Below are positions 55,418 through 64,000 of a stretch of 64,000 nt of DNA, piece after piece. A program made the position numbers and the translations under genes. Origin of the DNA: Pandoraea capi (GTDB taxonomy: Bacteria; Pseudomonadota; Gammaproteobacteria; Burkholderiales; Burkholderiaceae); assembly GCF_902459735.1 (NCBI RefSeq), contig NZ_CABPRV010000013.1:62001-126000 (forward strand), given 5' to 3'. The notes below the pieces were generated by a model. That model had not been told where the DNA came from and did not search any database. It saw only the letters and a program-made list of their open reading frames with translations. Position 1 is the stretch's first letter, and each line of letters begins with the position of its first letter.

Positions 55418-57355
55418 TCAGACGATCTGCTCGATGGCTTCTTGCGCTTCGAGCCACTCGGCTTCCACATCCGCGAGCTTGGCCGTGACCTCGGCTTGCT
55501 GTTTGAGGCTGTCGGTCAGAAGCGTCTTCTTCTCCGCCTCATACGTGCCGCTGTCGGCGAGAATCGCGTCCAGCTTCGCTTTCTCATCCGAGAGCTTGCT
55601 CATCGTCTGCTCCAGCTTCTCGATCTTGCGCTGCAACGGCTTGCGTAACTGGGACAGACGCTGACGCTCCTGTGCCTCCGCGCGTTTCTGATCTTTGCGA
55701 TTGACGCCGTCGTCACCCGCGTTATCGCTGCCACCGCTGCTGGCTTCCCGCGCTGCCGCGCGTTGATCTGCTGCGTGTTGCAGCAGCCAGTCGCGATAGT
55801 CGTCGAGATCGCCATCGAACGCTTTCACTTCGCCGCCCGCGACCAGCAGGAACTGATCGGTCGTGGCACGCAACAGGTGCCGATCGTGTGAGACGAGAAT
55901 CAACGTGCCGTCGAACTGGGCGAGGGCCATCGTCAGTGCATGACGCGTTTCGAGGTCCAGATGGTTGGTCGGTTCGTCGAGCAGAAGCAGATTCGGCTTT
56001 TGCCAGATGATCAGCGCCAATGCGAGGCGTGCCTTTTCGCCGCCGGAAAACGGGGCAATCGATGCCGTCGCCATGTCGCCCCGGAAGTTGAAGCCACCGA
56101 GGAAGTCGCGCAACTCCTGCTCACGCGTGTCTGGCGCGAGACGCTGCAAGTGCTGCAACGGCGAATCGTCATGACGCAGCGTCTCGACCTGATGCTGCGC
56201 GAAGTAGCCGATCTGAAGGCCCTTGCCGGTCTTGACCGTACCGGCCAGAGGCGCAAGCGTGCCGGCCAAGGTCTTGATGAGGGTCGACTTCCCCTGACCG
56301 TTGGCGCCGAGCAGGCCAATGCGTTGCTCGTTCTGCACCGACACCGTGACGTGCGGCAGGATGATCTTGTCGCTGCCGTCGTCGAGCGCATAACCGCATC
56401 GCACGGCTTCGAGCACGAGCATGGGATTCGGGGCGCTGTCGGCCGGACGGAACTCGAACGTGAACGGCGACGCCACATGCGCGGGCGCAATGCGCTCCAT
56501 CTTCTCCAGCGCCTTCATCCGGCTTTGTGCCTGTCGGGCCTTCGACGCCTTGGCCTTGAAGCGCGTGATGAACGACTCCAGATGGGCAATCGTCTTCTTC
56601 TGCTTCTCGAATGCGCTTTGTTGCAGCGTCAGTTGCTGGCCGCGCAGGATTTCGAACTGGCTGTAGTTGCCGCCGTAACGCTTGATCTGCTGGTTCTCGA
56701 TGTGCAGGGTGACGTTACAGACTTCATCCAGAAATTCGCGGTCGTGGGAAATCACGATCAGCGTGCCCGGATAGCGCTTGAGCCAGTCTTCGAGCCAGAC
56801 GATGGCATCGAGGTCCAGGTGGTTGGTCGGTTCGTCGAGCAGCAGCAGATCTGACGGGCACATCAGCGCTTGCGCCAGGTTCAGACGCATGCGCCAACCG
56901 CCGGAGAAGCTGGCGACAGGCAACTGGGTTTGCGCGAGCGTGAAGCCGAGGCCGAGCAGCAGGGCTTCGCCACGCGCCGGGGCGGTGTAGCCGTCGGCGT
57001 CGGCGAAGGCGGCGTGCGCTTCGGCCTGGGTGTGGCCGTCATGTGCGGCTTCGGCGGCGGCAATGGTCGCTTCGATCTCGCGCAGGCGCGTATCCCCGTC
57101 GAGGACGTAGTCGAGCGCCGTGCGTTCGACCGCGGGCGTTTCCTGCATCACATGCGCGACGCGCCAGCCGCTGGGGACGAAAACGTCGCCGCCATCAGCG
57201 TGCAGTTGTCCGCGCAGCAGGGCGAACAACGTGGATTTGCCCGCGCCGTTGGCGCCAACGAGGCCGACGCGCTCGCCCGGGTTGAGCGTCACGGAGGTGT
57301 CCTCGAAGAGCGGCTTCGTGCCGCGCGCGAGGCTGAGGTGTTCGAATCGGATCAC
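55418..57355 (-). CDS. ABC-F family ATPase (YheS-like)
   Basis: A 645-residue soluble protein with two ABC domains and no membrane part. Walker A GLVGANGAGKSTL and GLLGANGQGKSTLI, ABC signatures SFSGGWRMRLNLAQAL and FSGGEKARLALAL, and Walker B LLLLDEPTNHLDL are seen in both halves. ABC-F proteins act on ribosomes to rescue or tune translation. A YheS-type C-terminal coiled coil (about residues 560-640) is present. GTG 57355 (VIRFEHLSLARG) matches the family start; GTG 57382 is an alternative. Confidence 0.92.
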   Translation of the reverse strand: MIRFEHLSLARGTKPLFEDTSVTLNPGERVGLVGANGAGKSTLFALLRGQLHADGGDVFVPSGWRVAHVMQETPAVERTALDYVLDGDTRLREIEATIAAAEAAHDGHTQAEAHAAFADADGYTAPARGEALLLGLGFTLAQTQLPVASFSGGWRMRLNLAQALMCPSDLLLLDEPTNHLDLDAIVWLEDWLKRYPGTLIVISHDREFLDEVCNVTLHIENQQIKRYGGNYSQFEILRGQQLTLQQSAFEKQKKTIAHLESFITRFKAKASKARQAQSRMKALEKMERIAPAHVASPFTFEFRPADSAPNPMLVLEAVRCGYALDDGSDKIILPHVTVSVQNEQRIGLLGANGQGKSTLIKTLAGTLAPLAGTVKTGKGLQIGYFAQHQVETLRHDDSPLQHLQRLAPDTREQELRDFLGGFNFRGDMATASIAPFSGGEKARLALALIIWQKPNLLLLDEPTNHLDLETRHALTMALAQFDGTLILVSHDRHLLRATTDQFLLVAGGEVKAFDGDLDDYRDWLLQHAADQRAAAREASSGGSDNAGDDGVNRKDQKRAEAQERQRLSQLRKPLQRKIEKLEQTMSKLSDEKAKLDAILADSGTYEAEKKTLLTDSLKQQAEVTAKLADVEAEWLEAQEAIEQIV

Positions 57356-57612
57356 AGCGGGAACGGCAGCGCGGGCGAGCACGAGAGTGCCGGCGGGCCG
57401 CCGTGTTGAGCGGAAAAACGCGTATTTTACCGACTGTGGGCGAATTGTCTGCGGAAATCGTCGAGTGGCATCGCGGCGTGTGCCGCAGGCGCAGCTTGCT
57501 AAAGGCGACGGCGCCCTTGTGAAAGCCGTTTGTCAGTGTGGTGAAACATTTGACGAGGCAAACCGAAAGCCGTTTGCCTCGCGCAGGTCACGCGCGCGGG
57601 ACGCAGCGCACG

Positions 57613-59040
57613 CTACAAAATCGGGGCGAACAGTCGCGACACGCGCATCACGATCTGACGCCATTTCGGAATCTTCCGAAAGTCGTCTTTGTTCAGGAGC
57701 GTGGCGTGTTCGAAGTCGTTGGTCAGCATATAGGCGACGTCGTCCGCAAACGCCCGGTCGACGGTCAGCAGCATGAGCTCGAAGTTCAGGCGGAACGACC
57801 GGTTATCGAGGTTCGCGCTACCCACTGCGGCTGCGCTGTCGTCGATCAGCACGACCTTCTGATGAATGAAGCCGTGGTGGTAGCGATAGACATTGATGCC
57901 GCTGCGGGCGGCTTCGTAAGCGTACGAGGTCGTCGCTTCGAACACCACGTAGTGATCGGGCCTGTCGGGGATCAGTATGCGGACGTCGACACCGCGTAGC
58001 ACCGCCAGACGCAGCGCCGAGAATACTGCTTCGTCCGGCACGAAGTAGGGGGTGGTGAGCCACACGCGCTGTTGCGCGGCGTTGATCGCGGTGACGAAGA
58101 ACAGCGACGATGTCTCCAGACGGTCGGCCGGGCCGCTCGGCACGACCTGGCAGTGCATGTCCTCGCCGGACGCGACAGGTTGCCGGTTCAATTCCGGTAC
58201 CGTACCCGTGCACCAATGCCAGTCTTCGGCAAAGGCTCGCTGGATACCAACGACTGCGGGCCCGCGCACCGAAATATGCGTGTCGCGCCACGGCGCGAGC
58301 GGTGGCTTTTCCCCGAGGTACTCGACCCCGACGTTGTGCCCGCCGATGAATGCCTCGTTGCCGTCGATCACCACGATCTTGCGGTGATTGCGGAAGTTCA
58401 ACTGAAAACGGTTGACGAAGATGCCGCGCTTCTTTGCGGCGAACTCATGCACCTGCACGCCGCCCTGGCGCAGCTTTTCGCAGTAACTGCGCGGCAGATC
58501 ATGACTGCCGATGCTGTCGTAAAGGAAATAGACCTTCACGCCGGTCGCGGCACGGGCCAGCAAGTGTGCGGAAAGTGCGCGACCGAGGGCGTCGTCCTTG
58601 ACGATGAAGAACTGCACGATGATGTAGTCGCGTGCACGGTCGATGGCGGCGAAGATCGCGTCGAACGTGGCGCGGCCGTTGACCAGCAGCCGAACACGGT
58701 TGCCCGCTACGAAGGACATGCCGGTCATCGCAGTCAGCGAGGCGAACTCCGGATGGGCTTCCATCGCGACGGGCGGCTCGCCGCTCCATTGCGTCTCTCC
58801 CATGCGCGATTGCAACGCTTCATTGCGTGCTCGACGCGCCTCTACATAGCCGACGAATTTCGAGCGGCCGAGGAACAGATAGGGGATGAGCGTGAGATAC
58901 GGCATCGTCACGAGCGATACGGCCCATGCCACGGCGCCTTGTGACGTACGAACCGTCAGGACCGCATGGATCGCAGCGGCGATCCCTAGGGCATGCAGAC
59001 AGGCGACGGCAAAGCCGACGTCGAGCCAGTTGAGCACCAT
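57613..59040 (-). CDS. cls: Cardiolipin synthase
   Basis: A 475-residue phospholipase D-family enzyme that makes cardiolipin from two phosphatidylglycerols. Two N-terminal membrane helices (residues 5-30 and 40-60) are followed by two HKD motifs: FRNHRKIVVIDGNEAFIGG and FIHQKVVLIDDSAAAVGSAN. It resembles the ClsA type. The gene is alone between the ABC-F gene and prmB, both on the same strand, with over 130 bp on each side. Confidence 0.95.
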   Translation of the reverse strand: MVLNWLDVGFAVACLHALGIAAAIHAVLTVRTSQGAVAWAVSLVTMPYLTLIPYLFLGRSKFVGYVEARRARNEALQSRMGETQWSGEPPVAMEAHPEFASLTAMTGMSFVAGNRVRLLVNGRATFDAIFAAIDRARDYIIVQFFIVKDDALGRALSAHLLARAATGVKVYFLYDSIGSHDLPRSYCEKLRQGGVQVHEFAAKKRGIFVNRFQLNFRNHRKIVVIDGNEAFIGGHNVGVEYLGEKPPLAPWRDTHISVRGPAVVGIQRAFAEDWHWCTGTVPELNRQPVASGEDMHCQVVPSGPADRLETSSLFFVTAINAAQQRVWLTTPYFVPDEAVFSALRLAVLRGVDVRILIPDRPDHYVVFEATTSYAYEAARSGINVYRYHHGFIHQKVVLIDDSAAAVGSANLDNRSFRLNFELMLLTVDRAFADDVAYMLTNDFEHATLLNKDDFRKIPKWRQIVMRVSRLFAPIL

Positions 59041-59173
59041 GACGGACTACCTTCCTCCATGCCGTGAGTCGCGCGGACCCGGGAACCCGAGTGTAACCGG
59101 GGTGCGTGAACTTAGGCGAGGGGGAATCGGCGGACATGCCGGGACATCGATGTCCGCCGGTGTTGCCGTGGAT

Positions 59174-60070
59174 TCAGGGAAGATCCGCGGCTTGTACCAG
59201 AAAGACCATGTCGTCGCCGGCGCTGGTTGCCAGCCACGTGATCGGCAGGTCAGGGAATGCCGCTTCGACGAACTCGCGCTCGTTGCCGATTTCCACGACA
59301 AGCACGCCATCGTCCGTCAGATGTTCGCGAGCGCCTGCAATGATGCGACGCACGACATCCATGCCGTCGTCGCCACCCGCCAGCGCCAGGCGCGGTTCGT
59401 GAAGATACTCAGCCGGCAGCATCTGCATCGAACCCTCGTTCACGTACGGCGGATTGGTGATGATGACTTCGTAGCGCTTGCCTTCGGGCAGCGGGGCGTA
59501 CAAATCGCCCAGGTGAAGCGCGACGCGATCTTCGAGGCCATAGTCCGCCACATTGATCCTGGCGACATCCAGCGCGTCCGGCGAAATGTCGACGGCATCG
59601 ATCTGTGCCGCCGGGAATGTCTCCGCCGCGAGAATGGCAAGGCAGCCCGAGCCGGTGCAGAGTTCGAGGACGTCTGCAACGTTTTCGGCATGGTTGACCC
59701 ACGGCTGCAACGCATCTTCGAGCAGTTCGCCGACGAACGAGCGCGGCACGATGACGCGCTCATCGACGTAGAACCGATGGCCGTGCATCCATGCTTCGTT
59801 CGTAATGTACGACGCAGGCACACGCTCGCCGGCGCGGCGATTGATCACCGACAGCGCGCGCGTGATTTCCTCGGGCAGCAAACGTGCGTCGAGAAACGGA
59901 TCGAGCGTATCGATGGGCAGATGGAGCGTGTGCAGCAGCAGGTAGGCGGCTTCGTCGTAGGCAGACGCCGAGCCGTGACCGAACGCAAGCTCGGCTTCGG
60001 TAAAGCGCGACACTGCGTAGCGCAGCAGGTCGCGCAGCGTCTGGAAAGGGTGAGGGGTCTGGGTCGTCAT
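59174..60070 (-). CDS. prmB: Ribosomal protein L3 glutamine methyltransferase PrmB
   Basis: A 298-residue SAM-dependent N5-glutamine methyltransferase. LELCTGSGCLAILAAETFP is SAM motif I, ITNPPYVNEGSM the NPPY active site for glutamine, and GGDDGMDVVRRII is typical of the PrmB/PrmC group. PrmB rather than PrmC is favoured by length and the N-terminal TLRDLLRYAVSRF. ATG 60070 was chosen; GTG 60091 is in frame upstream. It follows dapE by 24 bp in the same direction. Confidence 0.9.
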   Translation of the reverse strand: MTTQTPHPFQTLRDLLRYAVSRFTEAELAFGHGSASAYDEAAYLLLHTLHLPIDTLDPFLDARLLPEEITRALSVINRRAGERVPASYITNEAWMHGHRFYVDERVIVPRSFVGELLEDALQPWVNHAENVADVLELCTGSGCLAILAAETFPAAQIDAVDISPDALDVARINVADYGLEDRVALHLGDLYAPLPEGKRYEVIITNPPYVNEGSMQMLPAEYLHEPRLALAGGDDGMDVVRRIIAGAREHLTDDGVLVVEIGNEREFVEAAFPDLPITWLATSAGDDMVFLVQAADLP

Positions 60071-60094
60071 GATGATGGATTCGCCTCGCACACC

Positions 60095-61598
<1,504 letters not shown>

Positions 61599-61704
61599 TG
61601 CCTGAACTCCTGATGTCGCAATTGCAGAAACAAGGCGCGAGGCAGGCACGTCGCATCACGCCGTGGTCGGCGCTACGACACCCGCCTCGCAATACCGCGC
61701 TGGC

Positions 61705-62532
61705 TTATTCGCCGCGCAGCAGATCGTTGATGGCCGTCTTGGCGCGCGTTTGCGCGTCGACCTTCTTCACGATCACGGCGCAATACAGGCTGTACTTGCC
61801 ATCCTTCGACGGCAGGTTGCCCGGCACGACGACCGAACCGGCCGGCACGCGGCCGTAATGCACTTCGCCCGTTTCACGGTCGTAGATCTTGGTCGACTGG
61901 CCGAGGTACACGCCCATCGAGATCACCGAGTTTTCTTCGACGATCACGCCTTCCACGACTTCCGAGCGGGCGCCGATGAAGCAGTTGTCTTCGATGATGA
62001 CCGGGTTGGCTTGCAGCGGTTCGAGCACGCCGCCGATGCCCACGCCACCCGACAGGTGAACGTTCTTGCCGATCTGGGCGCACGAACCGACGGTAGCCCA
62101 CGTGTCAACCATGGTGCCTTCATCGACGTAAGCGCCGATGTTGGTATATGACGGCATCAGCACGACGTTCTTGCCGATGAACGAGCCGCGACGGGCCACG
62201 GCCGGGGGCACCACGCGGAAGCCGCCGCGTGCGAAGTCTTCGGCGGTGTAATCGGCAAACTTGCTCGGCACCTTGTCGTAGAACTGGCTGAAGCCGCCGG
62301 CGGGCATCACGGCGTTGTCTTCGAGGCGGAACGACAGCAGCACGGCCTTCTTGATCCACTGGTTCACGATCCACTGGCCGTCTTGCTTCTGGGCGACGCG
62401 CAGTGCGCCGGCGTCCAGTTCGGCGATGACGTGCGAGACAGCTTCGCGGACTTCGGCGGGGGCGGACTTGGCCGAGATCTCGGCGCGGTTTTCCCAAGCT
62501 TGGTCGATGATGGTTTGCAGTTGTTGCGACAT
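61705..62532 (-). CDS. dapD: Tetrahydrodipicolinate N-succinyltransferase DapD
   Basis: A 275-residue left-handed beta-helix transferase that succinylates tetrahydrodipicolinate. [20 protein letters not shown] and [21 protein letters not shown], plus repeating hexapeptide-type turns, are the DapD signature. It follows dapC by 24 bp. Confidence 0.97.
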   Translation of the reverse strand: MSQQLQTIIDQAWENRAEISAKSAPAEVREAVSHVIAELDAGALRVAQKQDGQWIVNQWIKKAVLLSFRLEDNAVMPAGGFSQFYDKVPSKFADYTAEDFARGGFRVVPPAVARRGSFIGKNVVLMPSYTNIGAYVDEGTMVDTWATVGSCAQIGKNVHLSGGVGIGGVLEPLQANPVIIEDNCFIGARSEVVEGVIVEENSVISMGVYLGQSTKIYDRETGEVHYGRVPAGSVVVPGNLPSKDGKYSLYCAVIVKKVDAQTRAKTAINDLLRGE

Positions 62533-62556
62533 GGCGAGAATCGTTTGCAGTGAGGA

Positions 62557-63759
62557 TTAAAGGGATTGGCAGAATTGCACGATGCGCTGTGCGCCTTCGG
62601 TGCATTCGTCCACATCGGCCACGAGGGCGATGCGCACATAGTTTTCGGCCGGGTTGGCGCCGTGCGCCGCGCGTCCCAGATAGGATCCGGGCAGTACGGC
62701 CACATTGTATTGCGCCAGCAACTGGCGCGTGAATTCCGTATCGGACAGGCCGGTCTTCGCATCGACCTTCGCCCACAGGTAGAACCCGGCGTCCGGCAGG
62801 CGTACGTCGAGCACCTCGGCGAGCATCGGCGTGACCGTCTGGAATTTCTTCAGATACTTGCTACGGTTCAGACGCACGTGGGCTTCGTCGTTCCACGCGG
62901 CAATGCTCGCGGCCTGCACGGCCGGGCTCATCGCGCAGCCATGGTAGGTACGGTAGAGCAGGAATTTCTTGAGGATGGCGGCGTCGCCAGCAACGAATCC
63001 CGAGCGCATGCCCGGCACGTTCGAGCGCTTGGACAGGCTGGAGAACACGACCAGACGCTCGAAACCACGGCCCAGTTGGTGCGCCGCAGCGAGACCACCC
63101 AGCGGCGGACGCTCTTCGTCAAAGTAGATCTCGGAATAGCACTCGTCTGAAGCGATCACGAAGCCATACTGGTCGGACAGTTCGAACAGGCGCTTCCAGT
63201 CTGCCAGCCCCAGCACGGCGCCAGTCGGATTGCCCGGCGAGCACAGGTAGACGAGCTGGACGTCGCGCCAGACGTCGGCGGGCACCGCGTCGTAGTCCGG
63301 TGCGAAGTTGCGTGCGGGGTCGCTGTCCGCGTAATAAGGCGTAGCGCCGGCGAGCAGCGTCGCGCCTTCGTAGATCTGGTAGAACGGGTTCGGGCACAGT
63401 ACCCGGGCGCCCGGCTTGCCACCGTCGACGACGGCCTGGGCAAACGAGAACAGGGCTTCGCGGGAGCCGGTGACCGGCAGCACTTCCGTCGCCGGATTGA
63501 CGTTGGGCAACGCGTACCGGTGTTCGAGCCAGTGGGCGATGGCCGAGCGCAGCGGCTCGCCGCCTGCCGTGGCGGGATAGTTCGAGAGACCGCCCAGCCC
63601 TTCGATCAGGGCTTCCTTGATGAACTGCGGCGTGGGGTGCTTGGGCTCCCCGATGCCGAAGCTGATGGCCTTGTACGCGCTCGCGGGCGTGACGTCCGCG
63701 ACGAGCGACTTCAGGCGTTCAAAGGGGTAGGGCTGGAGCTTGTCGAGTAATGGGTTCAC
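62557..63759 (-). CDS. dapC: Succinyldiaminopimelate transaminase DapC
   Basis: A 400-residue class I/II PLP aminotransferase. It starts MNPLLDKLQPYPFERLKSL, and SPGNPTGAVLG and the PLP motif FSSLSKRSNVPGMRSGFVAG are typical. Its place as first gene of dapC-dapD-x-dapE fixes the role: it makes N-succinyl-LL-diaminopimelate with glutamate as donor. Confidence 0.95.
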   Translation of the reverse strand: MNPLLDKLQPYPFERLKSLVADVTPASAYKAISFGIGEPKHPTPQFIKEALIEGLGGLSNYPATAGGEPLRSAIAHWLEHRYALPNVNPATEVLPVTGSREALFSFAQAVVDGGKPGARVLCPNPFYQIYEGATLLAGATPYYADSDPARNFAPDYDAVPADVWRDVQLVYLCSPGNPTGAVLGLADWKRLFELSDQYGFVIASDECYSEIYFDEERPPLGGLAAAHQLGRGFERLVVFSSLSKRSNVPGMRSGFVAGDAAILKKFLLYRTYHGCAMSPAVQAASIAAWNDEAHVRLNRSKYLKKFQTVTPMLAEVLDVRLPDAGFYLWAKVDAKTGLSDTEFTRQLLAQYNVAVLPGSYLGRAAHGANPAENYVRIALVADVDECTEGAQRIVQFCQSL

Positions 63760-64000
63760 TTGGATTCAAACAGACTCAGGGCTAGGGGTCGCAACGCCAT
63801 TCATGGCGTCGACGAGCAAATTCGGGGCCACCCGGGGCCGCACAGGGCGACTGGGCGAGATCTGGGGCGCGTCGGTGCGCAATGCGACACCGTACCTTTC
63901 AGGCGGCAGATCCGGCGCACGGCAAGCCGGATATCGACCTGCGCTTATCCGTTTCATCACGCGAAAGGGGTTCCCGGACGCGTTCAAGAATGGCAAGATC
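63760..64000. other. Upstream region of the dap operon, at the window edge
   Basis: About 240 bp with no clear gene. An open minus-strand frame (63766-63996) has no recognisable motif and a composition like non-coding DNA. The dapC promoter should lie here; no clear -35/-10 was found. Confidence 0.4.

Overview
This 64 kb window is a piece of a GC-rich (mid-60s % by eye) betaproteobacterial chromosome. The gene content and order (dnaB, DUF47-pit, split-arnA Ara4N cluster, alaA-hom-thrC, moeA-moaD-moaE, clpB, aceA/aceB locus, tsaB-rimI-udg, lplT-thiD, alr-radA, dapC-dapD-dapE) fit family Burkholderiaceae. Pandoraea or a close relative is my best guess, from general knowledge of the group and not from any search. 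I see no rRNA, tRNA, CRISPR, prophage or insertion sequence; the window is dense core chromosome with a few accessory islands.

Layout. 1-3.2 kb: the 3' part of dnaB, then a phosphate-transport pair (DUF47 regulator and Pit permease). 3.3-4.4 kb: a decayed patch with the tail of a MerR-type regulator facing away from a broken alpha/beta hydrolase, then an AT-rich, Fur-box-like stretch in front of a 34-codon membrane ORF. 4.4-8 kb (minus strand): NlpC/P60 lipoprotein, PIN-PhoH protein, 1-Cys PrxQ peroxiredoxin. 8-16.1 kb (minus): the L-Ara4N lipid A modification cluster, transcribed from about 16.25 kb downward as Mth938-like protein, arnT, SMR flippase subunit, arnB, arnC, formyltransferase, UDP-GlcA decarboxylase and, behind an internal terminator, arnD. 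These make UDP-Ara4N, load it onto undecaprenyl phosphate, flip it and transfer it to lipid A, the usual route to polymyxin resistance. 16.3-22.6 kb (plus): alaA-hom-thrC, then moeA-moaD-moaE. 22.7-26.2 kb: group III truncated haemoglobin (minus) and clpB with a sigma32-type promoter.

26.5-33.6 kb: a DUF2306 membrane protein with a LytS-type kinase and LytTR regulator in a translationally coupled operon, an AraC regulator, a gamma-glutamylcyclotransferase-like protein, a YhhQ-type queuosine-precursor transporter coupled to a strongly diverged QueF-like protein, and a DMT exporter. 34-41.2 kb: the glyoxylate bypass genes aceA and aceB, separated by a GlxA-type regulator, an SDR dehydrogenase, a universal stress protein and a LysR regulator next to aceB. 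41.4-44.1 kb: proline iminopeptidase, then an unrecognised 513-residue protein in locally AT-richer DNA. 44.2-50.2 kb: RhlE-type helicase (minus), then tsaB-rimI-udg-DUF1853. 50.3-64 kb: thiD-lplT, alr-radA, ABC-F ATPase, cardiolipin synthase, prmB, and the lysine/diaminopimelate operon dapC-dapD-(Spx/ArsC-like)-dapE.

The most interesting places are the QueF-like protein that keeps the catalytic Cys and Asp but has lost the substrate motif and catalytic His (31.5-32.4 kb), the orphan 513-residue gene (42.6-44.1 kb), the DUF2306/LytS/LytTR operon (26.5-29.3 kb), the small Fur-box-associated ORF (4.2-4.36 kb), and the merR/hydrolase deletion scar (3.27-4.13 kb). None could be tested against a database here.
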